A DNA stretch of 64,000 nt from Hymenobacter nivis (GCF_003149515.1 NZ_CP029145.1:1860001-1924000); one strand, 5' to 3'. Shown: positions 52,901 to 62,065, counted from the stretch's first letter. Numbers and translations: made by a program. Notes: generated by a model not told the origin, from the sequence alone.

Positions 52901-53394
52901 CCAGCTACCTCGTCCGGCTACGTTCACACATTGATCAGTTGGTGCATAGCCGTGGCCGGGCACACCCCACGCAGAGGCAAAAATGCTCATTATGCAATTT
53001 CCCTCCGCCAAGAGGCCGTCCGGCTAGCCCCGCCCCAACCCGCCCGCCAAGCGGCAAATTTACATCCACTGCTTACCGGTGAAGTTCAATCCGGGTTACC
53101 ACCACGGCCGGCAGAAACAGGCCGGATTATCGATTCCAGCTGCATAGCTACAGCCAGATGAGACTTGATCATCATGGTGTTAACGGCTAATGCTGTAAAT
53201 AACGGCTAATGCTGTAAAACGGAGTGGCACCCTGTTTCGCCGCCGACACGTCTTCTTACGCAGAAGCTGTTCAATAATACTCAAAACGGTCGTTCTGATT
53301 GGGTCTTTCGAATTATTAAGCAGCTTCACAAAGTGAGCTGCCGCTGCGTTCTACGTTCCTCGCAGCTCACTTCGTACTAAGTCTAGAAGCCAAT
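52901..53394. other. Intergenic region with repeats and hairpins
   Basis: No gene was recognised. It has a tandem pair of TAACGGCTAATGCTGTAAA (53174-53219), an inverted pair GAAGCTGTTCAATAAT / ATTATTAAGCAGCTTC (about 53266-53327) and a hairpin AAGTGAGCTGC (53331-53341) with GCAGCTCACTT (53362-53372). The last could end the DUF952 transcript. Confidence 0.5.
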
Positions 53395-53760
53395 TTAGGT
53401 GCCGTCGCGCAGCGCGGGCGGCAGCGCAAAGGTGCCGTCGGGGCCCGGGGCGAAGGACCAGGTGCGCGCTACAGCTCCTACCGGAATGGGGGCAAAGGCA
53501 TGGGCAAAGTGCTCTTGGCGCCCGGCGGCCCATTCGCGCGCGACGCGCACCTCCGCCGCGGCTAGGGCATCCTCGTCGATTTCGAGCAGCACCAGGGGGC
53601 CCCGGCCGGCGTAGTGGCGGCGGGCGGTTTCGAGCACCTGGTGGCACGCGGAGGTGTGGATGAAACCCTCGGCCGCCAGGTCGGCGCTGGCAAAGAAGCC
53701 GGTGCGCTGGGCTTGTTCCCAATCGGCGAGGTCAGCGAGGCGGTAGAGGAATTTGAACAA
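53395..53760 (-). CDS. DUF952-domain protein
   Basis: A 121-residue cytoplasmic protein of the DUF952 family. It has the characteristic start FLYRLADLADWEQAQRTGFF, then AAEGFIHTSACHQVLETARRHYAG near residue 30-53 and LLEIDEDALAAAEVR. It is a small ADP-ribosyltransferase-like fold by family description, but the function is not established. The conserved FIHTS motif is intact. Divergently, a hairpin (53790-53827) and the next minus-strand gene lie upstream. Confidence 0.8.
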   Translation of the reverse strand: MFKFLYRLADLADWEQAQRTGFFASADLAAEGFIHTSACHQVLETARRHYAGRGPLVLLEIDEDALAAAEVRVAREWAAGRQEHFAHAFAPIPVGAVARTWSFAPGPDGTFALPPALRDGT

Positions 53761-53789
53761 TGTCGGGGATCGGTTTGAGTCAACGCCTA

Positions 53790-53827
53790 AACGATGTAGA
53801 GACGCAAGGATGCGTCTCTACATCGTT
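53790..53827. repeat. Perfect 17-bp hairpin
   Basis: AACGATGTAGAGACGCA at 53790-53806 and its perfect inverse at 53811-53827 with a 4-nt loop (AGGA). It sits between two same-strand genes 14-20 bp from the next stop and probably ends or insulates transcription. The GTAGAGACGCA stem resembles a dispersed repeat common in Bacteroidota and cyanobacteria. Confidence 0.7.
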
Positions 53828-53846
53828 GCAAAAATCAAACGGCTTG

Positions 53847-54233
53847 TTAGGCTTTCCACAGCTCCTGCTGCACCTGCTTGCCCACCGTGAGCATGATGCG
53901 CACGGGGTTGGGCACAAGCGTGATGCGGGCTTCCTTGCCGGGGTACTTCTCCGAATCGACCCACACACCCTCCTTGGGCGAGGGAGCCGAGCGCGGGTCG
54001 CTGGGCAGGTAGGCGGTGGGCAGCAGCACATCGGTATCCGATTTCAGGTCGCCGTGCACCTTGTCGAGCGCCTCTTCGAGGTAGTCGCCGTACTCGTCGT
54101 TGAAATCGTCTTCCAGGTCGTGCAGGGCCTCTTCCACCTCGTCGTAGCGGGCGTCGTCGTAGGTGAGGGTGTGCAGCTCGGCCTTCTTTTCGATGAGGGC
54201 CACGAGGGCGAGGTTCAGGTCTTCGGTTTTCAT
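53847..54233 (-). CDS. Conserved hypothetical protein, acidic
   Basis: A 128-residue cytoplasmic protein, strongly acidic in the N-terminal half (ARYDEVEEALHDLEDDFNDEYGDYLEEAL), then a beta-rich C-terminal half (VDSEKYPGKEARITLVPNPVRIMLTV). No signal or membrane helix, no family known to me. The ATG at 54231-54233 is preferred: MKTEDLNLALVAL is a good start and the in-frame upstream extension to 54416 overlaps the divergent gene. Its length and look are typical of lineage-specific proteins. Confidence 0.7.
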   Translation of the reverse strand: MKTEDLNLALVALIEKKAELHTLTYDDARYDEVEEALHDLEDDFNDEYGDYLEEALDKVHGDLKSDTDVLLPTAYLPSDPRSAPSPKEGVWVDSEKYPGKEARITLVPNPVRIMLTVGKQVQQELWKA

Positions 54234-54350
54234 AAAAAAACAGTGAGGTGCGGACCGCCCGCCGCGGCGCGGTACGGCCGCAAAGGTGCTACGAAATCCG
54301 TAAGTGCGGCCCGTGGGGCGTGGGCGGGCTGCCACCGTACATTTAGTGCC

Positions 54351-55610
54351 ATGAAAACCACTGCGTTGCTTCTGCTGGCGGGGGCCCTGGCCCTGGGCCG
54401 TCCCGCCCGCGCCCAAACCGGCTGCCCCGACCCCCAGGCCACCAACTACAACCCCGCCGCCCGCCTCAACGACGGCTCGTGCCAGTACGCCCCCGCCGCT
54501 GCGGCGCTGCCCGCTAAGGCCCTGCTCGACGCGGCCGTGCCCGAAACCTCGGGCCTCCAGCTGGCCGCCGGGGCCCTGTGGACCTTCAACGACGGGGGCA
54601 ACCCACCGGTGCTGTTTCGGGTGGACTCGGCCACCGGCCGCGCCGCCCAGCAGGTGCGGGTACTGAACTACCCCAACACCGACTGGGAAGATATTACCGC
54701 CGATGGCCGCTACCTGTACGTGGGCGACTTCGGCAACAACTACGGCGACCGGCGCAACCTGCGCCTGCTACGCGTGCCGCTGGCCGGCCTGGGCCCCGGG
54801 GCCGATACGGTGTCGGCCCAGGCCATTAACTTCTACTACCCCGACCAGACGACGTTCGGCGGGGGCCTGAACAACCACGACTACGACTGCGAGGCCGTAT
54901 TTTTCCGCAACGACTCGCTACACCTGTTCACCAAGGACTGGGCCGACCACCGCACGCGCTACTACACCGTGCCGGCCGTGCCCGGCACCCACGCCGCCCA
55001 CCTCAAAGCCGTATTCAACGTGAACGGCCTGGTAACGGCCGCCGATATTAGCCCCGACGGCACCGCGGCGGCCCTGCTCGGCTACGACGAAACCACCGGG
55101 GCCACGTTCGTGTGGCTACTGTCGGACTTCCCAGGCACGCAGTTTTTCCGGGGCAATAAGCGGCGTATCGAGCTACCCAGCGCGGCGCTGGTGGGGCAGG
55201 TCGAGGGCGTGTGCTTCGCAGGGCCCCGCCGGCTGCTGGTGTCCAACGAGCGGGTGGTGGTGGGGCCCCTCGCCGTGCCGCAGCGCCTGTACGCGCTGAA
55301 CGTGGGCCGCTGGCTGCCGGCCCCGGCGGTGGCGGTGGTTACGGCCGCGGCCGCGGCGGGGCCCCGGGCGGGCCTGCGCGTGTTTCCCGTCCCCGCCGCC
55401 CACACGCTGCGCATCGAGCGGGCCGGCGTGGGCCCCGGCGCACTGGCCCTCACCCTGCTTGACCTGCGGGGCCGGGCCGTGGCCACCGGCCAGCTGCCCG
55501 CCGGGGCCCCGGCGGGGACCCTCGACGTGGCCGGGCTGGCCCCGGGGGCCTACGTGCTGCGGGCCCAAGGGGCGGCGGACGTGGTTTCGCAAAAAATAAT
55601 GGTGCGCTAG
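54351..55610 (+). CDS. T9SS type A sorting-domain protein with beta-propeller body
   Basis: A 419-residue exported protein. It has a signal peptide (1-21, ending ARAQ), a small Cys-containing motif (GCPDPQATNYNPAARLNDGSCQY, two cysteines near 25 and 44) and a repetitive propeller-like body with YLYVGDFGNNYGDRR and ADISPDGTAAALLGYDE. The last about 80 residues (GLRVFPVPAAHTLRIE ... LAPGAYVLRA ... KIMVR) are the T9SS type A sorting signal that directs surface attachment by PorU-type sortases. It is therefore a possible client of the porU2/porV2 genes that are disrupted in this strain. TACATTTA near 54339 may be its -7 box. Confidence 0.82.
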   Translation: MKTTALLLLAGALALGRPARAQTGCPDPQATNYNPAARLNDGSCQYAPAAAALPAKALLDAAVPETSGLQLAAGALWTFNDGGNPPVLFRVDSATGRAAQQVRVLNYPNTDWEDITADGRYLYVGDFGNNYGDRRNLRLLRVPLAGLGPGADTVSAQAINFYYPDQTTFGGGLNNHDYDCEAVFFRNDSLHLFTKDWADHRTRYYTVPAVPGTHAAHLKAVFNVNGLVTAADISPDGTAAALLGYDETTGATFVWLLSDFPGTQFFRGNKRRIELPSAALVGQVEGVCFAGPRRLLVSNERVVVGPLAVPQRLYALNVGRWLPAPAVAVVTAAAAAGPRAGLRVFPVPAAHTLRIERAGVGPGALALTLLDLRGRAVATGQLPAGAPAGTLDVAGLAPGAYVLRAQGAADVVSQKIMVR

Positions 55611-55744
55611 CAGCGGCCGGGCGCGCCGGATTGGCACCGGCCGGTATCTTCGGGGCCCCGACAGCCGTTTAACCGGAGGTGGCGAGCGCGCCGGTGGCCA
55701 CCCGTCTTTTTCTATCCTCTCTTCTCCTTTTTCTCTCCGTTCGC

Positions 55745-57481
55745 ATGGCCCTCGCCCCCGACATCCAGCAAAAAGTAAATGCCTGGCTCACGCCGGCTTA
55801 CGACGCCGACACCCAAGCCGCCATCAGCGCCCAGCTCGAAGCCGGGCAGGACGAGGCACTCACCGACGCCTTCTACCGCACCCTGGAGTTTGGCACCGGC
55901 GGGCTGCGCGGCGTGATGGGCCCCGGCTCGAACCGCATGAACCGCTACACGCTGGGCATGGCCACCCAGGGCCTATGCAACTACCTGATGCAGAGCTTCC
56001 ACGGCCAGGAAATTAAGGTCGCCATTGCCCACGACTCGCGCAACAACAGCCCCGAGTTTGCGCGCATCGCGGCGGGTATTTTCTCGGCCAACGGCATCAC
56101 GGTGTACTTGTTTGACAGCCTGCGGCCCACGCCCGAGCTTTCGTTTGCCATCCGCCAGCTGGGCTGCCAGAGCGGCTGCGTCATCACGGCCTCGCACAAT
56201 CCTAAGGAGTACAACGGCTACAAGGTGTACTGGAACGACGGGGCCCAGGTGGTATCGCCGCACGACACAAATATCATCGTGGAGGTTAATAGAATCACCG
56301 ACATTGGGGAAGTCAAATTCACCGCCGTCGACACGCTCATCCACCTCATCGGCCACGACCTGGACGACCAGTACCTCACCGAGGTGCAAAAGCTGAGCGT
56401 GGACCCGGCCGCCATCCAGCGGCAGCACGATTTGAAGATTGTGTACACGCCGCTGCACGGCTCGGGCATCACGCTGGTGCCGGGGGCCCTGCAACGCTTT
56501 GGCTTTGATAACGTGCACATTGTGCAGGCCCAGGCGACGCCTGACGGCAACTTTCCTACCGTGCAGAGCCCCAACCCGGAGGAGAAATCGGCCATGCAAA
56601 TGGCCCTGGATTTGGCCAAAGACCTTGACGCCGACATCGTGCTCGCCACCGACCCCGACGCTGACCGCGTGGGCCTGGGCGTGAAAAACGACAAAGGCGA
56701 GTGGGTGCTCCTCAACGGCAACCAGACCGCCGCGCTGCTCACCAACTACCTGCTGGGGGCCCGGCACCGCGCCGATAAGCTGGCGCCCAACGACTACATG
56801 GTGTACACCATCGTGACGAGCGACATCCTCGGCGACATTGCGCGCCACTACAACGTGAAGAGCTACAACACGCTCACTGGCTTCAAGTACATCGCCGGCC
56901 TCATCCGCGACCTGGCGGGCCAGGAGAATTACCTCTGCGGCGGCGAGGAAAGCTACGGCTACCTCATCGGCGATTTTGTGCGCGACAAGGACGCCGTATC
57001 GGCCTGCGCGCTGGCCGCCGAAATGGCCGCCGTGGCCAAAGACCAGGGCCGCACTCTGTACGAGGAGCTGGTCCAGATGTACGCCCAGTTTGGCCTCTAC
57101 CAGGAAGACCTGATTTCGCTGACCAAGAAGGGCCAGCGCGGCGCCGAGGAAATCCAGGAGATGATGGCTGGCCTGCGCCAGGCCCCGCCCACCACCATTG
57201 CCGGCCAGCCGGTAGTAGAAATCCGCGACTACCAGACCGGCCTCATCCGCGACCTGCGCACCGGCGACACCACCGAAACCGGCATGGAAAGCTCCAACGT
57301 GCTCCAGTTCATCCTCGAGGACGGCAGCAAAATCTCGGCCCGTCCCAGCGGAACCGAGCCCAAAATCAAGTTCTACTTCAGCGTGCGCCAGCCCCTGAAA
57401 TCGGTGGTGGACTTCGACCTGGCTCAACGCCTGGCCAAGGAAAAAATCCAAGCCATCATCGACGACATGCAGCTGAAATAG
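55745..57481 (+). CDS. Phosphoglucomutase/phosphomannomutase (alpha-D-phosphohexomutase)
   Basis: A 578-residue mutase interconverting hexose 1- and 6-phosphates. The phosphoserine loop is TASHNPKEYNGYK (near residue 146), the metal site DPDADRVGLG (near 305), the sugar-binding loop GGEESYGYL (near 398) and the phosphate-binding motif RPSGTEPKIKFY (near 532). Length and FGTGGLRGVMG near residue 48 fit the phospho-sugar mutase group also active on ribose. The ATG at 55745 is preferred to the GTG at 55679. A clear terminator follows. Confidence 0.93.
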   Translation: MALAPDIQQKVNAWLTPAYDADTQAAISAQLEAGQDEALTDAFYRTLEFGTGGLRGVMGPGSNRMNRYTLGMATQGLCNYLMQSFHGQEIKVAIAHDSRNNSPEFARIAAGIFSANGITVYLFDSLRPTPELSFAIRQLGCQSGCVITASHNPKEYNGYKVYWNDGAQVVSPHDTNIIVEVNRITDIGEVKFTAVDTLIHLIGHDLDDQYLTEVQKLSVDPAAIQRQHDLKIVYTPLHGSGITLVPGALQRFGFDNVHIVQAQATPDGNFPTVQSPNPEEKSAMQMALDLAKDLDADIVLATDPDADRVGLGVKNDKGEWVLLNGNQTAALLTNYLLGARHRADKLAPNDYMVYTIVTSDILGDIARHYNVKSYNTLTGFKYIAGLIRDLAGQENYLCGGEESYGYLIGDFVRDKDAVSACALAAEMAAVAKDQGRTLYEELVQMYAQFGLYQEDLISLTKKGQRGAEEIQEMMAGLRQAPPTTIAGQPVVEIRDYQTGLIRDLRTGDTTETGMESSNVLQFILEDGSKISARPSGTEPKIKFYFSVRQPLKSVVDFDLAQRLAKEKIQAIIDDMQLK

Positions 57482-57525
57482 CCCTGGGGGCCCGCCCCGC
57501 TGCCCGGCGGCAAATTTTACGTTCC

Positions 57526-57561
57526 CGGTCCCAAATCTCATCGGTTTGGGACCGTTTTTTT
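57526..57561 (+). terminator. Rho-independent terminator of the phosphomutase gene
   Basis: CGGTCCCAAA (57526-57535), 9-nt loop, TTTGGGACCG (57545-57554), then T7 (57555-57561). Confidence 0.88.
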
Positions 57562-57657
57562 GTGCCCACTGCGTACATTGGGCAGGATTACATTATTCGT
57601 TTATTTTTATTCACTATTGCCTGAAGGTCTTGCACTTATAACCCAAACATTCATACG

Positions 57658-58173
57658 ATGGCCCGGTATTTCACCTGTTATCTGCACCGACACGGCGCCG
57701 CTTACCAGCGGCGCATTCAGTACCTGGCCGGGCTGGGCACGGCCCTAGGCGCGGCGGCTCTTTTCGTGCCCTGGGATACGTGGCAGCCCCTGCTGGCGGT
57801 GGGGGCCCTGGTGCCGTACTGCACCATGCTGCCGCTGCTCGCCAAAACTCGGCAGCTGGCCCTAGACCGGCCCCACGGCCAGTTCCGCTACTTCACCACG
57901 GTTTTCGGCCTCGCGCTGGGCGCCTGGCAGCCGCTGCCCCGCGTGAGCAAGGTCATCGTGAAGCCCTTCACGCAGGACGAGCCCGCCCCCGCCACCCCGC
58001 ACAGCGCCCTGCGCAGCGGCCCGCCCCGGGCCCGCGTGGTGTTGCTCTCGGTGCCCGCGTCGCGCCAAGCCATCATCGCCGGCAAGTTTCGCGCCGACCA
58101 GGAATTCGAAGCGCTGCTGTTTGCCAAGGTGGTGGCCATGTACCTAGGCGTCGAGGGGTTCGTATTTGGGTGA
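57658..58173 (+). CDS. Hypothetical protein with two membrane helices
   Basis: A 171-residue protein with no recognised family. A basic N-terminus (MARYFTCYLHRHGAAYQRRI) precedes two hydrophobic segments at about 26-38 and 45-60, then a soluble C-terminal part (FRYFTTVFGLALGAWQPLP ... VVAMYLGVEGFVFG). The ATG at 57658 follows an AT-rich 95-bp gap after the terminator. It ends 20 bp from the stop of the convergent AarF-like gene. A lineage-specific membrane protein is the safest description. Confidence 0.6.
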   Translation: MARYFTCYLHRHGAAYQRRIQYLAGLGTALGAAALFVPWDTWQPLLAVGALVPYCTMLPLLAKTRQLALDRPHGQFRYFTTVFGLALGAWQPLPRVSKVIVKPFTQDEPAPATPHSALRSGPPRARVVLLSVPASRQAIIAGKFRADQEFEALLFAKVVAMYLGVEGFVFG

Positions 58174-58193
58174 GCCGGTGGGGCCCCGGCCGG

Positions 58194-59879
58194 CTACCCT
58201 TTCCGCTCGCGGCTGGTGCCCAGCAGCAACAAAATCAGCAGAAAAAACGCGGTGGTGCCCAGGCTCCACCACGTAATGGCGGCCACGCCGTGGTAGTAGC
58301 GCATGGTGGGCGCGTAGTGGCCCACCAGCGTGAAGCCCGAAAACACCAGTCCCGCCACGCACAGTAGCCCCAGGATGGTGCGGCTCACGAGCTGGTCGGC
58401 CTTGCGCAGCAGCGTGTTGTAGCCGCTCAGCTCCACCTTCACGCGCAGCTCGCCCTTGCTGATTTTGCGCACGATTTGGCGCACGTCAGCGGGCAGGGTT
58501 TGCAGCAGGGCCAGCAGCTGGGTGCCGGTGTACTCGGCCTCGTTGAGAATGTTTTCGGGCGAGTACTGTTCGCGCATAATACGGGCCCCGTAGGGCCGCA
58601 CAAACTCGAAGGTGTTGAAGCTAGGGTGCAGCACCTTGCCGATGCCTTCGAGAATCACCAGGGCCCTCAAGATGAGGAAAATGGCCCCCGGCACCTGCAA
58701 TTTGTAGTCGTAGATGACGGTCTGGAGGCGGTCGGCGAGGTCGCCCATGCTCATCTCCTTCACGTCAAGCAAAGCGAAGTCCTCAATGAGCAGGCTCAGG
58801 TCACTTTCGAAGGCATGCATGTCGGGGATTTCCGCCGTCAGGGCCAGGCGGCGGAAGCTGGCGGCCATACCGCGCGCGTCCTGCCGGGCCATGCCGATGA
58901 ACACGCCCGCAAAGGCGTACTTCTGCTGCTTGGTGAGCTTGCCCACCATGCCGAAATCGATGAGCACCAAGCGGCCGTCGGGCTGCACCAGCACGTTGCC
59001 CGGGTGCGGATCGGCGTGGAACACCCCGAACTCGAAAATCTGGGTCAGGTAGATGTCCATGCCCGTTTCAGCCACCGCGGCCGGGCTAAGGCCCCAGGCT
59101 TCAAGCTGGGCTTTATCCGTGATTTTGCAGCCGTCCACGTACTCAATCACCAGCACCTTGGCCGTGCTCAGCTCGCGGTAGGGCCGCGGGATGTAGAAGT
59201 TGGTGTAGTCGGCGTAGAGCTTACGAAACTGCTCCATGGCGCGGGCCTCGGCGGTGTAGTCCAGCTCCTTGCTTATGCTGCGCTCGAAGGCGTCCACCAC
59301 GTCCTGGGGGTTGGCCAAGCCGTGGTTGCGCAAAAAGCCACCCGTCAGGCGCACCAGCTCGTGCAGCAGGGCCAAGTCGCCGCGCACCTTGTCCTGCACG
59401 CCGGGGCGCTGGATTTTCACCACCACGTCCTCGCCCGTGCGCAGGCGCGCCCGGTGCACCTGCCCGATGCTGGCCGAGCCAATGGGCACATCGTCGAAGG
59501 CGCTGAACACATCTTCCAGAGGCCGGCCCAGCTCGTCGGCCACAATCTGGCGGGCCACGGCCACGTCGAAGGGGGGCACGTTGCTTTGCAGCTTCTCGAA
59601 CTCGTCGATGAGGGCCTCGGGCAGCAGGTCGGCGCGGTTACTCAGGGCCTGGGCCAGCTTGATGAAAGTGGGCCCCAGCTCCTCAATCACGAGGCGGGCG
59701 CGCTCCCAGCGCGTGGTATCGAACACGGTGCGCTCGGCGCGCTGCCAGCTCACGCGGCGGCTGGCGCCCACCAGCCGGCGCAGGGGCGTAGTCGTCACCA
59801 CGTCCTCAAAGCCGTACTTGAGCAGCACCTCCCCCACTTCTTTGAGGCGCGTGAGGTTGGAAATCGTATTCTTGAACAT
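58194..59879 (-). CDS. AarF/ABC1/UbiB-family atypical kinase
   Basis: A 561-residue membrane-associated protein. The UbiB signature region GPTFIKLAQALSNRADLLP (near 82-100) reads KLAQ where KxGQ is usual. The Ala-rich nucleotide loop is GSASIGQVHRA, with catalytic lysine in VVVKIQRPG, ADPHPGNVL for the catalytic loop and LIDFGMVG for the metal-binding Asp. Two C-terminal hydrophobic helices (near 505-550) anchor it. UbiB proteins are ATPases needed for quinone biosynthesis or lipid handling; this organism probably uses menaquinone, so the exact role is uncertain. The leader beside its start codon resembles that of tsaC. Confidence 0.88.
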   Translation of the reverse strand: MFKNTISNLTRLKEVGEVLLKYGFEDVVTTTPLRRLVGASRRVSWQRAERTVFDTTRWERARLVIEELGPTFIKLAQALSNRADLLPEALIDEFEKLQSNVPPFDVAVARQIVADELGRPLEDVFSAFDDVPIGSASIGQVHRARLRTGEDVVVKIQRPGVQDKVRGDLALLHELVRLTGGFLRNHGLANPQDVVDAFERSISKELDYTAEARAMEQFRKLYADYTNFYIPRPYRELSTAKVLVIEYVDGCKITDKAQLEAWGLSPAAVAETGMDIYLTQIFEFGVFHADPHPGNVLVQPDGRLVLIDFGMVGKLTKQQKYAFAGVFIGMARQDARGMAASFRRLALTAEIPDMHAFESDLSLLIEDFALLDVKEMSMGDLADRLQTVIYDYKLQVPGAIFLILRALVILEGIGKVLHPSFNTFEFVRPYGARIMREQYSPENILNEAEYTGTQLLALLQTLPADVRQIVRKISKGELRVKVELSGYNTLLRKADQLVSRTILGLLCVAGLVFSGFTLVGHYAPTMRYYHGVAAITWWSLGTTAFFLLILLLLGTSRERKG

Positions 59880-60118
59880 GGACCGCGGATTTAGCGAATT
59901 CAACGGATTTTTGGGGTTCCGCTCGTTTTTCGGGTTGGGGCGGCAAGCTACGGCGGGGCCCCGGGCTGCTGGCTTTTCGCCGGCTATCCGGTAGCCGTTG
60001 CCCGGTAATCGTTACCCGGCCGGGGCCCCTGGTTTCCAGACGGTCCAATGGTTATCGGGCGGCGATTACCGGGCAGCTGGCAAAGAACCGGCAGCCCGGC
60101 GCCGGGGCCCCACAAGCC

Positions 60119-60154
60119 AAAAAATCCGTTTGCCCACCGGCAAACGGATTTTTT
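60119..60154. terminator. Bidirectional hairpin terminator
   Basis: Perfect 16-bp inverted repeat (60119-60134, 60139-60154), 4-nt loop CACC, with A6 and T6 runs. It lies 24 bp downstream of the phasin-like gene (-) and in front of the aarF-like gene. Confidence 0.88.
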
Positions 60155-60178
60155 ATTTCGCTAAACTAAACGCGGGGC

Positions 60179-60658
60179 CTACGCCTCGGACGAACCAGCG
60201 GCGGGCTTCCGAGCCGCGGCGCGGGGCTTGGCGGGGGCTTTGGGGGCTCTGGCTTTAGCGGGGGCGCTTACCTGGCCAGCGGCTTTTTGGGTGGCGCCGG
60301 CCACTTTGCTGGCTACGCTCCCGGCGGCTTTGGGGGCCCCGGCTTTCTTGGCGGGCGCTTTTTTGGCTGGCGCTTTTTTGGCGGAGGCCGCGGGGGCGTT
60401 GTCTTTGGTTTTGCCCTTGAGGCCTACTGAGTCCTTCATGCGGTCGGCGAGGCCCTTGAGCTGCTGCTCCAGTTCGGTGCGCTTGGTTTCGCCGCTTTTC
60501 AGCAGGTCGTCCACAATTTTCTTGCCTTCCTGCTCGCTGAGTTTACTGTCTTTCACCAAGGCGTCGATGGTGCTTTGCACTTTCTTGTTACCCTGGGCCA
60601 ACCCCTGGGCTAGGTAGCCCACCCCGGCGTTGATGAACTTTTTGAACAGGTCTTCCAT
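60179..60658 (-). CDS. Phasin-like protein with Lys/Ala/Pro-rich tail
   Basis: A 159-residue protein. Residues 1-85 are a helical phasin-family-like region (MEDLFKKFINAGVGYLAQGLAQGNKKVQST, LSEQEGKKIVDDLLKSGETKR). Residues 90-159 are a low-complexity tail of KKAPAKKAP and KARAPKAPAKPRAAARKP repeats resembling histone H1/HU tails, so it may bind DNA, polyphosphate or granule surfaces. The true family may be a PhaF-like nucleoid-binding phasin; no polyhydroxyalkanoate synthase gene is in the window. The start is the ATG at 60656-60658. Confidence 0.7.
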   Translation of the reverse strand: MEDLFKKFINAGVGYLAQGLAQGNKKVQSTIDALVKDSKLSEQEGKKIVDDLLKSGETKRTELEQQLKGLADRMKDSVGLKGKTKDNAPAASAKKAPAKKAPAKKAGAPKAAGSVASKVAGATQKAAGQVSAPAKARAPKAPAKPRAAARKPAAGSSEA

Positions 60659-60774
60659 GACGAGAAGGGGGACTGGAGTGAAAAGAGGAGAAGGCTTGGC
60701 GGCCCGGGCCCACCCGCGGCGGGCGGGACCCCGGGGCAGTTTACGAATATTTTGATAAACGGCGGGCCGGGGCC

Positions 60775-61944
60775 CTAAGGCTTGCGCCCGAGCTTGTGGT
60801 TTTTGTAGCCCTTGATGGCCAGCGGAATCCAGCCTAGCAGCGGAATAAAATAGGCCAGCACGAGGGGGTTGCGCCACAGCATTTTCCAGAACGCGCCCGG
60901 CGCGTCGAGGCGCATCTTGAAGTTCCGTTCGCCGTTCGTTACGAAGCGGCGCTCAAACTCGGCAAAGGCTGCGGGCCAGGCAAAGGGTAAAAAGAAGGGG
61001 AAAAAGCGGCGGTTTTCCTTCATGCGCTGCCACAGCTCGCGCCACTGGTAAGGGTGCTGGCCGTGGGCAATTACGGCGGCGTCGAGTTCGGCCTGCATGC
61101 GGCCGCGCACCTGCTCGCCCAGGGCCTCGTACTCGGGGCGCGTCAGCGCGTCGTACGCTTTGGCGGTGAGGTCGGCGGGCCGGATACGGGTGCCCATCAC
61201 GAAGGTGAGCTTGGCGGGCAGGGCCAGGTAAAAAATCCAGGGCTGCACCACCATGAGCAGCAATAGCCCCGTGATGGGCAGGAACGGGATGCCGATTTTC
61301 TTGACCAGCCGGTTCACCCACGCGAAGCTGTAGGCATAGGGGTCGAGGTACTCGCCGTTGATGCAGTAGAAGGGCACAATGTCGGTGCCGTGCAGCAGGC
61401 TCATGCGGATCATGCTGGTGGCCAGGCGCTGCAGCTGGTACTTGCGGTTGAAGCCCTTGCCAATACCCGCCACGCCCTCGGGATACAGCATCAGGTTGTG
61501 GTCCTGGTAGTACATCATGGTTTCGAAGTTGCGCGTGGTGGCGTCCACGCTGCCGCACTTCTTCCAGAAATTGCGCACCAGGTAGGGATTCATCAGCGTG
61601 GTGGCCGAGAGCAGCGGGGCCGAGAGCGGCCGGGGCAGGTCGCGCAGGTGGCCGTGGCACTGCTGCAAGTGGCGCCACAGGTGCGAGAGGGCCACAATGG
61701 CGTCCCACGGAAAGGCCATGCCCGAGTGATTCGAGGCAAAAATCAGCGGCCGGTCGGGATTATTGCGCTGCGGGTAGTCGTCGAAGCCCACCAGCTCGGA
61801 GCGGAACCACACCCGGTCGAGGAGCTGCAAAATGTTTTCGTCCAGCGTTTGGGTAAACTCTTCCTTAAAGTAGTCCCTGTAGATGTGTTGGTTGGCCACC
61901 AGGTCGGGCGGGGGCGGCGCAGAAGCAACAATCGGGCGGGGCAT
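60775..61944 (-). CDS. PlsC-type acyltransferase
   Basis: A 389-residue membrane-associated glycerol-3-phosphate/lysophosphatidate-type acyltransferase. The catalytic region is ASNHSGMAFPWD (near 74-85, with His and Asp), and the second motif LYPEGVAGIGKGF (near 165). Helices lie near 245-265 and 355-375. This long NHSGxxxPWD form occurs in Bacteroidota and actinobacteria, and is probably used for membrane lipid or glycolipid acylation; the acceptor is unknown. The ATG at 61942-61944 is preferred to an upstream start at 62127 inside the neighbouring gene. It lies between the phasin-like gene (downstream) and a protease gene (upstream), all on the minus strand. Confidence 0.82.
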   Translation of the reverse strand: MPRPIVASAPPPPDLVANQHIYRDYFKEEFTQTLDENILQLLDRVWFRSELVGFDDYPQRNNPDRPLIFASNHSGMAFPWDAIVALSHLWRHLQQCHGHLRDLPRPLSAPLLSATTLMNPYLVRNFWKKCGSVDATTRNFETMMYYQDHNLMLYPEGVAGIGKGFNRKYQLQRLATSMIRMSLLHGTDIVPFYCINGEYLDPYAYSFAWVNRLVKKIGIPFLPITGLLLLMVVQPWIFYLALPAKLTFVMGTRIRPADLTAKAYDALTRPEYEALGEQVRGRMQAELDAAVIAHGQHPYQWRELWQRMKENRRFFPFFLPFAWPAAFAEFERRFVTNGERNFKMRLDAPGAFWKMLWRNPLVLAYFIPLLGWIPLAIKGYKNHKLGRKP

Positions 61945-62065
61945 GGCGGCGGGCGGGCGGGGCCGGGAAGGTACCGCGTTTTGGGGAATTGAAAAGCGGG
62001 AAGTGGGGAGCAGGGAGTGAGTGCTGCCCCCCATTTCCCACCTCCCGCTTCCCAAAACCCGCTCC

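Noticed and set aside
53174..53219. Two direct copies of a 19-bp unit considered as a CRISPR start or iteron origin
   Set aside because: Only two units, no spacers, and no replication or cas gene near.
58476..59894. 472-codon open frame opposite the AarF-like gene
   Set aside because: Pure antisense shadow with His/Gln/Val-rich composition.
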